From Acidisphaera sp035272265 (GTDB lineage: Bacteria > Pseudomonadota > Alphaproteobacteria > Acetobacterales > Acetobacteraceae): a stretch of DNA of 10,556 nt. Location of the stretch: assembly GCA_035272265.1 (NCBI GenBank), contig DATEQV010000074.1, positions 1 through 10,556 of the forward strand. The letters run 5' to 3'. Shown piece after piece: positions 1 to 6,805 of this stretch. The notes beneath the pieces are model-generated. The model saw nothing but the letters and a program-made list of their open reading frames with translations. It did not search any database and was not told the origin of the DNA. Position 1 is the first letter of the stretch; each line of letters begins with the position of its first letter. The position numbers and the translations under genes are program-made.

Positions 1-137
1 GCCCGGCGCCACGCAGTCGGCGCCGCCATCCTCTCCCACCAGCGGCTTCGACCGCCAGACAACGCACCAGGGCCTTCCAGAAACGCCATTTCAAGCCAGG
101 CAGCCAAAATCGTCCGAAACTCCACTCCGACAGGCTG
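1..137. mobile_element. possible insertion-sequence end (partial, unproven)
   Basis: This stretch breaks the downstream end of the glycosyltransferase gene. It contains a less GC-rich patch (about 80-137) unlike the neighbouring coding DNA. Read on the minus strand, the boundary is CTAG (138-141, rare in GC-rich genomes) followed by CAGCCTGTCGGAGTGGAG, which has the general look of a transposon terminal repeat after a palindromic target. The glycosyltransferase frame runs only 16 codons into this DNA before its stop at 91-93. One plus-strand frame is open from base 1 to a TAG at 139-141, but its peptide is not recognisable as a transposase. No second terminus is visible because the window starts here. 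The element family cannot be named from this sequence, and an ordinary deletion junction would look similar. Confidence 0.3.
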
Positions 138-2295
138 CTAGGTTGTGCGTCCGCGCGATCCAGACCCGGTCGTAATAGCGGTTCCGCTCCTCCAGATGCG
201 CCTCGAGGTCGGCGACGATCCTTGTGTGCATCAGCTCGGCGGTGTCGGGGAAATCGGCGAACAGCGACAGCCGTCCGTAGTCGAACGGCAGCATCGGGAA
301 CACCGTGACGTTCCAGCCCAGCCGCCCCATCGCCGCGATGATGTCGTTCGAGCGCACGTAGCCCGAGCCGAAGCGGCGCAGCGGCACGCGGTCCTCGATG
401 AACAGGACGCGGCCGCGGCCCGAGCGCCGGGCGCGCGCGTAGATCGCCATGTGGGCGTTCTTCGGCAGCTGGAAGCGCAGCCGGTCGCGGTGCTTGGCGA
501 CCAGCTTGGTGCGCCCGCGCTGCATCAGCGTCGCGGTCGCGCGCAGCTTCGACGACGTGCCGTATTCCAGGTGCTCGACCACCACCGCGGGGTCGTACAC
601 CACGCGGAACCCCGCCTCCCAGATGCGCAGGCAGAGATCGACGTCCTCGCAATAGGCGGGGCTGAAATCGGCATCGAAGCCGCCCAGCTCGCGCGCCAGC
701 GAGGTTCGCATCAGCAGGAAGGCGGCGGAGCAGAAATCCACGTCGCGCACGAAGTTGGCTTCCGGCGCGTCGGCGGGCGCGTCGCGCATGTAGCCGAGCG
801 TGTCGCCGTTGCGCCACAGGATGCAGCCGGCTTCCTGCAGCATGCCGTTGGTGCGCACGATCTTGGCACCCACCGCGCCGATCTTCGGGTCGGACGCGAT
901 CCGGCGCATCGCCGCGGCGATCGCGCCGAAGCCCAGCCGCACGTCGTTGTTGAGCAGCAGCGTCACGTCGGCGGTCGCCGCCTCGAACCCGATGTTGTTG
1001 GCGGTGACGAAGCCTTCGTTCGACGTGTTGCGGATGATCTTCGCGCCGCGGACGTAGCGCGAGATGCCGGTCGTCTCGTCGGTCGAGCCGTTGTCGACCA
1101 GGATCAGCTCGGTCGGGCCGGGGAAGTTCTCGCGCAGCGACGCGAGCGCGTTCATCGTGAGCTCGATCTGGTTGTGAGCGACCACGACGACGCTGAGCGC
1201 GGGCGGCAAGCTCAGCGTGAAGTCGATCGGCGTGCGGCCGAAGATCGGCAGCGCGCGGCGGGCGGCGTCCTTGAACAGGCGCTTCGTTTGCGTCTCGTCC
1301 AGCGGCCGGCTCTCCGCCTCGCGCTGGTCGTCGAACTTCGGGTCGGTGGCGAGGAAGTGCTCGAAGACGTCGTGGTAGGCGCCGCTCCTGACTGCGGCGA
1401 GCACGTCGCCGGTGGCGTAGCGGCGCAGGTCCACGCCGCCGACCGGCAGCCGCAGTTCGCGCACGCCCGCCGCGAGAAAGTGTTCATAGCAGTTGCGGAA
1501 CACGCCGTGCTGGACGGCCACCGCGACGTCCGGATAGTGCTCGGCGTAGAACGTCTCCGAGAACCACGCGAGCGGATCGTGGTCGCCGGGCCGGTCGTTG
1601 GTCAGGTAGTGGTGCAGGCACGAGCGCCACTCGCCCGCCGCCACGCGCGCTGCGATCTCCGGATAGCGCTGCGCGTACCAATCGGGATCGAACTGCAGGC
1701 TGGCGCGCAGCTCCGGCCGCTTCGCGCTGCCTTGCGTCAGGTAATGATGGAGCGCGCTCTTGCCGTCGAACGCCGCATGGCCGAACGCGCCCGACTCCGA
1801 CGCATAGAAAGCCGCATCGAAGAACGGCATGCCGAACGGGCGCGCGGTGCGCGCCCCCGGGGAATAGGCCGTGCGCAGGAAGTGGTCGTAGCCGTTGGCG
1901 AAGGCGCCGCCCGGGCGCAGGGCGGCGGCGAGGTCCGGGTTGGCCTTGCGGTACAGCCGCTCGGAAAACAGCCAGAGCGGTGACGCGTCCTCGAGCCCGT
2001 GGCGGCAGTAATGCTCGAAGCCGGAGCGGAACGCGCCCTGCTCGATCGCGGCGACCACCTCGGGGTTCCGGCTGCGGTACCAGGCCTCGTCGAACAGCGG
2101 GTTCGGCGAGTGCCCGAGCGGCTGTCCCTCGTCGAGGTAGAAGGCGACGACGTCGTCATCGCTCGCCTCCGCCAGACCTTCGCTGTCGGCATACGTCGTG
2201 CGATACCATGCGGTATCGACATAGGCCCAGGCGGCATCGACGCCCAGCGCCTCCAGGACGGAGGTCGCGACGGTCTCGACAACGTCAGCGCACAT
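91..2295 (-). CDS. repeat-bearing family 2 glycosyltransferase, 3'-truncated second domain
   Basis: Probable cytoplasmic glycosyltransferase for a surface polysaccharide; sugar and acceptor are unknown. The ATG at 2295 is preferred (734 aa) because GAGGTGG lies 5 nt upstream; a GTG at 2325 in the same frame has no comparable site. Residues 26-320 are seven repeats of about 43 aa. A GT-A fold follows from about 366, with ALSVVVVAHN at its start, DNGS at 401-404, LLLNND ending at D451 (the DxD-equivalent metal site) and the acidic pair E550-D551 in YCEDVDLC, then GFRVVYDPAVVVEH. From about 625 a second domain begins (RVLFIEDRVPLRRFGSGYVR), resembling the N-terminal half of a GT4-type transferase. 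It ends abruptly after IARTHNLA with a short unrelated tail and TGA. Family members usually continue for several hundred residues, so I infer a 3' truncation near 138-141. The GT2 part is intact and may still fold. It is divergent from the aldehyde dehydrogenase gene. Confidence 0.85.
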   Translation of the reverse strand: MCADVVETVATSVLEALGVDAAWAYVDTAWYRTTYADSEGLAEASDDDVVAFYLDEGQPLGHSPNPLFDEAWYRSRNPEVVAAIEQGAFRSGFEHYCRHGLEDASPLWLFSERLYRKANPDLAAALRPGGAFANGYDHFLRTAYSPGARTARPFGMPFFDAAFYASESGAFGHAAFDGKSALHHYLTQGSAKRPELRASLQFDPDWYAQRYPEIAARVAAGEWRSCLHHYLTNDRPGDHDPLAWFSETFYAEHYPDVAVAVQHGVFRNCYEHFLAAGVRELRLPVGGVDLRRYATGDVLAAVRSGAYHDVFEHFLATDPKFDDQREAESRPLDETQTKRLFKDAARRALPIFGRTPIDFTLSLPPALSVVVVAHNQIELTMNALASLRENFPGPTELILVDNGSTDETTGISRYVRGAKIIRNTSNEGFVTANNIGFEAATADVTLLLNNDVRLGFGAIAAAMRRIASDPKIGAVGAKIVRTNGMLQEAGCILWRNGDTLGYMRDAPADAPEANFVRDVDFCSAAFLLMRTSLARELGGFDADFSPAYCEDVDLCLRIWEAGFRVVYDPAVVVEHLEYGTSSKLRATATLMQRGRTKLVAKHRDRLRFQLPKNAHMAIYARARRSGRGRVLFIEDRVPLRRFGSGYVRSNDIIAAMGRLGWNVTVFPMLPFDYGRLSLFADFPDTAELMHTRIVADLEAHLEERNRYYDRVWIARTHNLAACRSGVSDDFGCLA
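1336..2220 (-). repeat. seven degenerate ~43-aa protein repeats in the glycosyltransferase
   Basis: Counted from the ATG at 2295, repeat units begin at residues 26, 68, 110, 159, 202, 245 and 288, a spacing of 42, 42, 49, 43, 43 and 43. The shared pattern is F/V-D/S-x-x-W/F-Y near the start, then YP/NP-D/E-V/I/L-A in the middle, G-x-F/W, and H-Y/F-L/C near the end, for example FDEAWYRSRNPEVVAA and FSETFYAEHYPDVAVA. The fourth and last units have lost the central NPD motif. Similar repeats occur beside glycosyltransferase domains in many alphaproteobacterial proteins. Their role is unknown to me; scaffold or protein-protein contact is a guess. Confidence 0.8.
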
Positions 2296-2541
2296 CCAGG
2301 CCACCTCGCTTCGGCGTTCCGGCACCGCCCGGTCGCATTGCGCGCCTTGCCGGCGCGCTTCCGTGCGGCGCTCGTTCCCTGGCCCGACAGCCCGGCAGCG
2401 AACCGTCTAGACGCGGAGCCGTTGCGGATTTCCTACCGGTTTCGTCGGTCGAGGCAAGTCCGTTTGCGGCGCCGGCCCGCTTCTGTCGCCGACCCGCCCT
2501 ACCTGCTACCGTACATACCGGATCAGCAGGCGGAGGTCACG
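2296..2541. promoter_or_regulatory. divergent intergenic region
   Basis: This 246-bp gap separates two gene starts facing away from each other, so it should hold promoters for both. On the minus strand, TTGCCT (2452-2457) and TAGGAA (2430-2435) are separated by 16 nt. They match the sigma-70 consensus at only 4 of 6 and 3 of 6 positions and would leave a leader of roughly 130 nt, so this is a weak candidate. I found no convincing plus-strand promoter. The GGAGG at 2532-2536 is the ribosome binding site of the aldehyde dehydrogenase. The plus-strand dehydrogenase frame stays open through this region, but this looks like a GC-content effect. Confidence 0.45.
2340..2358. repeat. perfect 7-bp inverted repeat
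   Basis: GCGCGCC, a 5-nt loop (TTGCC), then GGCGCGC form a perfect stem 45 bp upstream of the glycosyltransferase ATG, within its probable leader. It could be an RNA hairpin or a protein-binding palindrome. Short perfect GC palindromes are common by chance in such GC-rich DNA, so function is unproven. Confidence 0.4.
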
Positions 2542-4020
2542 ATGAGCGGGACGTATGCACAACCAGCGGGCTCCGCGGCGCCAGCGGGCGGCCCGGCCGC
2601 CAACGTCGTCAACCTCGCCGACCCGGCCGCCGAAGGCCGGCGCATCTTCCGCCTGCAGCGCGAGGCCTTCATGCGGGCGGGCGCCCCCGACCATGCCGCG
2701 CGCCGCGCCGCCCTGACGCGGCTGGAGCGCCTGATCCTGGATAATTCCGAGGCGCTGGTGGACGCGATCTCGGCCGATTTCGGGCACCGCTCGCGCGAGG
2801 AGACGCAGCTCGCCGAATTCGTGCCCTGTCTGAACGCGATCCGGTTCGCGCGGCGGCACGTGCGGCGCTGGATGCGGCCGGAGCGCCGCCACGTCGCCAT
2901 CATCTTCCAGCCGGCCAGCGCCTGGGTGCAGTACCAGCCGCTCGGCGTCGTCGGCATCATCGTGCCGTGGAACTACCCGCTGTTCCTCGCCCTCGGCCCG
3001 CTGGTCGACGCGCTCGCCGCCGGCAACCGGGCGATGATCAAGCCGTCGGAGCTGACGCCGCGCTTCGCCGAGCTGTTCCACGACCTGATCGGCCGCAGCT
3101 TCACCGAGGAGGAGGTGGCGGTCGTCAACGGGGGCCCGGATGTCGCGGCCGCCTTCACCCGCCTACCGTTCGACCACCTGCTGTTCACCGGGTCGACCGC
3201 GGTCGGCCGCAAGGTGATGGCGGCGGCGGCCGAGAACCTCACGCCGGTCACGCTGGAACTCGGCGGCAAGTCGCCGACCGTCGTCTGCGCCGACTATCCG
3301 TCGGCCAAGGCGGCCAAGACGATCGCCTTCGGCAAGTTCTTCAACGCCGGCCAGACCTGCATCGCGCCGGATTACGTGCTGGCGCCGCGCGGCCAGGTGG
3401 CGGAACTCGCCGAGGAGATCATGGCCGCCGCGCGCCGCGCCTATCCGCAGGTCGCCGCCAATCCCGACTACACCTCGATCATCAGCGACCGCCACTACGC
3501 CCGCCTGTCCGGCGCGGTGGAGGAGGCGCGGAAGGCCGGCGCCACCGTGCTGCAGCATGAGGAGCCGGAGGCGGCGAAGGGGCGCAAGCTCGGCCCGACC
3601 GTGGTGATCGACCCGCCGCGCGACGGATTGCTGATGCGCGAGGAGATCTTCGGCCCGGTGCTGCCGGTGCTGCCGTACGATTCGCTCGAGGACGCGGTGC
3701 AGACGATCAACGCCGGCGACCGCCCGCTGGCGCTGTACGTGATGACCAACGACGCGGCCAACCGCGACCGGGTGCTCAACGAAACGATCTCGGGCGGCGT
3801 GACGCTGAACGGCACGCTGCTGCATTGCGCGCAGGACGACCTGCCGTTCGGCGGCGTGGGCCCGAGCGGCATCGGCGCCTATCACGGCCGCGAGGGCTTC
3901 AAGCGCTTCAGCCACGCCCGCGCGGTCTACAAGGTCGGGTTCGTCAACCCTTTCGAGATGATCGGCGCGCCGTACGGCAAGCTGACGCGGCTGATGTCGA
4001 AGTACCTGATGGGCGGGTAA
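2542..4020 (+). CDS. coniferyl aldehyde dehydrogenase-like NAD(P)+ aldehyde dehydrogenase (CalB-like)
   Basis: Cytoplasmic aldehyde dehydrogenase (492 aa) oxidising an aldehyde to its carboxylate with NAD(P)+. The ATG at 2542 follows GGAGG by 5 nt. Catalytic features are complete: PWNYP with the oxyanion Asn N144, cofactor-binding K167 in MIKPSE, FTGST at 215-219, general base E239 in LELGGKSP, nucleophile C273 in GQTCIAPDYVL, and EEIFGPV with E368. The 34-residue Glu-Cys spacing is normal for the superfamily. Several blocks recall CalB, the coniferyl aldehyde dehydrogenase of lignin-monomer catabolism: ADFGHRSREET, FQPLGVVGIIVPWN, NPDYTSII, LPFGGVGPSGIGAYHG and a PYGKL near the C-terminus. 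The subfamily call is therefore good, but the substrate is not proven: no ferulate or vanillate genes lie nearby, and such enzymes can act on other aromatic or medium-chain aldehydes. It probably forms an operon with the following SDR gene, 16 nt downstream. Confidence 0.88.
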   Translation: MSGTYAQPAGSAAPAGGPAANVVNLADPAAEGRRIFRLQREAFMRAGAPDHAARRAALTRLERLILDNSEALVDAISADFGHRSREETQLAEFVPCLNAIRFARRHVRRWMRPERRHVAIIFQPASAWVQYQPLGVVGIIVPWNYPLFLALGPLVDALAAGNRAMIKPSELTPRFAELFHDLIGRSFTEEEVAVVNGGPDVAAAFTRLPFDHLLFTGSTAVGRKVMAAAAENLTPVTLELGGKSPTVVCADYPSAKAAKTIAFGKFFNAGQTCIAPDYVLAPRGQVAELAEEIMAAARRAYPQVAANPDYTSIISDRHYARLSGAVEEARKAGATVLQHEEPEAAKGRKLGPTVVIDPPRDGLLMREEIFGPVLPVLPYDSLEDAVQTINAGDRPLALYVMTNDAANRDRVLNETISGGVTLNGTLLHCAQDDLPFGGVGPSGIGAYHGREGFKRFSHARAVYKVGFVNPFEMIGAPYGKLTRLMSKYLMGG

Positions 4021-4036
4021 GCGCGGAGGAACGCCG

Positions 4037-5098
4037 GTGAGCGACGGCGGGCCGACACCATCGCCGATATCGGGCGAGCGCGGCATCGTGCTCGTCACCG
4101 GCGGGTCGGGCTACATCGCCGGCTACTGTATCGCCGCACTGCTGCAGGACGGCTGGACCGTGCGCGCGACCGTCCGCGCGCTCAGCCGCGAGCCCGAGGT
4201 GCGCGCCAGCCTTGGCAAGCTGACCGCTTGCGACCGGCTGAGCTTCACGGCCGCCGATCTTGGGATGGATGACGGCTGGCCTGCCGCGCTCGCCGACTGC
4301 ACGTACGTGCTGCACGTCGCCTCGCCGCTGCCGTCGCGCAATCCGAAGGACGACGACGAGCTGGTCCGGCCGGCCCGCGACGGCGCCCTGCGCGTGCTGA
4401 AGGCCGCTCGTGACGCGGGCGTGCGCCGGGTGGTGATGACCGCGTCCACCGCCGCGATTTGCTATGGCCACGGCGGGCGCGCGCAGAAGTTCACCGAGAC
4501 GGACTGGTCCGACGAGACCAACCGCGCCGACAGCTCCGCCTATGAGCGGTCGAAGACGATCGCCGAGCGCGCTGCCTGGGACTGGCACCGGCGTGAGGGC
4601 GGCGCGGAGCTCGTCACGGTCAATCCGGGCGCGGTGCTCGGTCCCGTGCCCGGCGCCGACTTTTCAGCCTCGATCGACATCGTCAAGAAGCTCATCGACG
4701 GCTCGTTGCCCGGCCTGCCGCGTTTCGGCTGGCCGCTGGTGGACGTGCGCGACATCGCCGACCTGCATCACCGCGCGATGCTGTCGCCCGCCGCCAGCGG
4801 CCAGCGCTACATCGGCGCCGGCGACTTCTACTGGATGAGCGACATCGCCGAGGTGCTGCGCGCACGCGTACCCGCCGTCGCGCGGCGGGTGCCGAAGCGG
4901 ACGCTGCCGGACTGGCTGGTACGGCTGTCGGCGCTGTTCGATCCGGTCGTGCGCGACCGCCTGTTCGAGCTCGGCAAGCTGCGCCCGGTGTCCGCGGCGA
5001 AGGCCAAGGCGGAACCTGGCTGGGCGCCGCGCCCGGTCCCGGACACGATCGTCGATACGGCCAACAGCCTGATCGAGGCGGGCGTGGTCAAACGCTGA
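4037..5098 (+). CDS. extended SDR, flavonoid-reductase/aldehyde-reductase-like NAD(P)-dependent oxidoreductase
   Basis: Predicted NAD(P)H-dependent carbonyl reductase of the dihydroflavonol-4-reductase/cinnamoyl-CoA-reductase-like branch of the extended short-chain dehydrogenases (353 aa, normal size). The GTG at 4037 has GGAGGA 6 nt upstream and the next ATG is deep in the domain. The Rossmann motif is VTGGSGYIA (residues 20-28), followed by RATVR and by TAADLGMDDGW, a typical adenine-side acidic loop. Catalytic residues are S137 in MTASTAAI and Y169/K173 in AYERSK. VTVNPGAVLGPV and the block FGWPLVDVRDIADLHHRAM are family hallmarks, and the C-terminal half carries the ARRVPKRTLPDWLVRL segment seen in bacterial 'aldehyde reductase' relatives. 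With a dehydrogenase for aldehydes just upstream, a joint role in handling an aromatic or lipid-derived aldehyde is plausible but inferred. NAD-dependent epimerase/dehydratase is a less specific name for the same family. Confidence 0.85.
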   Translation: MSDGGPTPSPISGERGIVLVTGGSGYIAGYCIAALLQDGWTVRATVRALSREPEVRASLGKLTACDRLSFTAADLGMDDGWPAALADCTYVLHVASPLPSRNPKDDDELVRPARDGALRVLKAARDAGVRRVVMTASTAAICYGHGGRAQKFTETDWSDETNRADSSAYERSKTIAERAAWDWHRREGGAELVTVNPGAVLGPVPGADFSASIDIVKKLIDGSLPGLPRFGWPLVDVRDIADLHHRAMLSPAASGQRYIGAGDFYWMSDIAEVLRARVPAVARRVPKRTLPDWLVRLSALFDPVVRDRLFELGKLRPVSAAKAKAEPGWAPRPVPDTIVDTANSLIEAGVVKR

Positions 5099-5143
5099 TC
5101 GTCCGGCGGATCGGGCTCGCGGCCGGGATGACGAGACACGTCC

Positions 5144-6661
5144 TTACGCCGCGGTCTCGAACGCCGCCTCGGCCCGCAGCGCCTCCTGATCGCGGTCCAC
5201 GGTGATGACGGCGAGCTTCCTGCCGCCGTGCCACAGGCTGACCGTGCAGTCGTGCGCGGCCGGGTCGCCGTCGATCGCCTCGCGGTCCCATTTCTCGGCA
5301 TGGCCGACGTAGTCGATCGTCGTGTCGTACTGCCGCGTCCAGAAGAACGGCACCGCGTCGAAGCGCTCGTCCCGTCCGAGCATGTTGCGCGCGGCGACCT
5401 GGCCCTGGCGTTCGGCGACGACCCAGTGCTCCACCCGGATGCGCTGGCCGGTGCGCCGGTCGGGCCAGCGCGCGATGTCGCCCGCCGCATACACGTCGGC
5501 CGCACTCGTGCGCAGGTAGTCGTCCACCGTCACGCCGCGATCGACCGCGAGGCCAGCCTGCTCCGCCAGCGAAACCGCGGGCCGCACGCCGATGCCCACC
5601 ACCACGAGGTCCGCCGCCAGAAGCTCGCCGGTGGACAGCGTCACCGCGTCCGGCGCGACGGCGGCGACCGTGGCGCCGAGATGGAACACCACGCCGTTGG
5701 ACTCATGCAGTGCGCGGACCATGTCGCCGATCGCAGCCCCCATCACGCGCTCCATCGGCCGCTTCTCCGGCGCGACCACGTGCACCGTCAGGCCGCGAGC
5801 GCGCAATGACGCCGCCGCCTCGAGCCCGATGAAGCTCGCGCCCACCACGACGCAGCGCGGCGATGCGGCCGCGTGCGCGATCAGCGCGTCGGCGTCGGCC
5901 AGCGTGCGCAGCACGCGCACATGCGGCAGATCCGCGCCCGGAACATCGAGCCGGACCGGCTCGGCGCCGGTGGCGAGCAGCAGCGCGCCGTAACTCAGGC
6001 CGCTGCCGTCGGACAGCGACACCGACCGGGCCGCCGTGTCGATCGCGGCGACGCGCGCGCCGAGCCGCAGGTCGATCTTGTGATCGGCGTAGAACTGCGC
6101 CGGCCGCAGCGGGATCCAGTCCGCCTGCGCGTCGCCCGCGAGATAGTCCTTCGACAGGTTCGGCCGGTCGCAGGGCGGCGAGGCATCGGCGCTCAGCATC
6201 GTCACCGGACCTGCGTAGCCCTCCCGGCGCAGCATCTCGGCCGCTGCATTGCCGGCCGCCCCGCCCCCGACGATGACCACCGACGGCGGCGTCGCCTGCA
6301 ACGCGGGCGGCGGCGCTGCCACAAGCGGCTCCCGCACGAAGGCCATGCCGTCGCGCTGCTCCACGCGCCACGGCCGCACGTCGTCCAGCGCGGGCGCGCG
6401 CAGCGCCCGACCGGTGCGCAGGCTGAAGCACGCGTGGTGCCACGGGCAGCGCACCGTGTCGCCCACCACGATGCCCTCGGCGAGCGGCGCACCGTAATGG
6501 GTGCAGGTCGCGTCGATCGCCAGCAGTTCCGCGCCCAGCCGCACCAGCAGCACCGGCGCGTCCCCGACATGGCCGAGCAGCATCGCGCCATCGGCGATGG
6601 TGTCCGTCGCGACCCCCTGGGTCAGGTCAGGACCGCTCGGCTGCGATGAACCTCCCGCCAT
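5144..6661 (-). CDS. Rieske-flavoprotein NAD(P)H reductase, AIF-like (Rieske + FAD/NAD reductase fusion)
   Basis: Single-chain electron-transfer flavoprotein of 505 aa. The ATG at 6661 is chosen because AGGGAG lies 7 nt upstream; a longer reading to 6745 adds 28 residues without recognisable content. The N-terminal Rieske [2Fe-2S] domain has both ligand pairs, C53-T-H55 and C72-PW-H75. A pyridine-nucleotide-disulfide reductase domain follows: FAD motif VVIVGGGAAG (glycines 132-137), NAD(P) motif VVVGASFIGLE (about 271-281), and the second FAD motif VYAAGD ending at D395. The C-terminal reductase domain includes WTRQYDTTIDYVGHAEKWD. This is the architecture of AIFM3-like and ferredoxin-reductase-like proteins. 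It probably passes electrons from NAD(P)H through FAD to the Rieske centre or a partner, but no partner oxygenase or ferredoxin is nearby. No signal peptide, so cytoplasmic. It converges with the SDR gene across 45 bp. Confidence 0.88.
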   Translation of the reverse strand: MAGGSSQPSGPDLTQGVATDTIADGAMLLGHVGDAPVLLVRLGAELLAIDATCTHYGAPLAEGIVVGDTVRCPWHHACFSLRTGRALRAPALDDVRPWRVEQRDGMAFVREPLVAAPPPALQATPPSVVIVGGGAAGNAAAEMLRREGYAGPVTMLSADASPPCDRPNLSKDYLAGDAQADWIPLRPAQFYADHKIDLRLGARVAAIDTAARSVSLSDGSGLSYGALLLATGAEPVRLDVPGADLPHVRVLRTLADADALIAHAAASPRCVVVGASFIGLEAAASLRARGLTVHVVAPEKRPMERVMGAAIGDMVRALHESNGVVFHLGATVAAVAPDAVTLSTGELLAADLVVVGIGVRPAVSLAEQAGLAVDRGVTVDDYLRTSAADVYAAGDIARWPDRRTGQRIRVEHWVVAERQGQVAARNMLGRDERFDAVPFFWTRQYDTTIDYVGHAEKWDREAIDGDPAAHDCTVSLWHGGRKLAVITVDRDQEALRAEAAFETAA

Positions 6662-6805
6662 TGCGCTTCTCCCTGGTGGCGTGTGGTCTGCCGAACGGAC
6701 ATGTGGGATCGGCGCACGCGAGCGCGAGCACGCAAGCCCGATCAACCTCGCTCGATCGCTGTCCCGTCCGGCAGCGCGCGCACGCGATACGAACGCTCCG
6801 CAGCG
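6662..6805 (-). promoter_or_regulatory. intergenic region upstream of the Rieske reductase
   Basis: These 144 bp separate the stop of the Hint-domain gene from the start of the Rieske reductase gene on the same strand, so the reductase probably has its own promoter here. The only firm element is AGGGAG just before its ATG. I see no good -35/-10 pair. A 5-bp stem overlaps the Hint gene stop (minus strand ACGCT, loop GCGG, AGCGT) but has no T-run, so it is not a convincing terminator. A second weak inverted repeat, CGATC with GATCG, lies near the middle. Confidence 0.35.

Noticed and set aside
145..1983. 612-codon plus-strand open frame opposite the glycosyltransferase
   Set aside because: The product is Arg/Ala/Val/His-rich without motifs, while the opposite strand carries an intact GT2 domain and repeats.
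1999..2541. N-terminal extension of the aldehyde dehydrogenase frame
   Set aside because: The frame is open but non-homologous, overlaps the glycosyltransferase gene, and a strong Shine-Dalgarno sequence with an ATG sits at 2532-2544.
5099..5143. possible bidirectional terminator between the convergent genes
   Set aside because: Only a short CCGGC/GCCGG pairing across a 14-nt loop is present, with no T-run on either strand.
6662..6745. 28-residue extension of the Rieske reductase to an upstream ATG
   Set aside because: The extension has no domain content, and the ATG at 6661 has AGGGAG 7 nt upstream.
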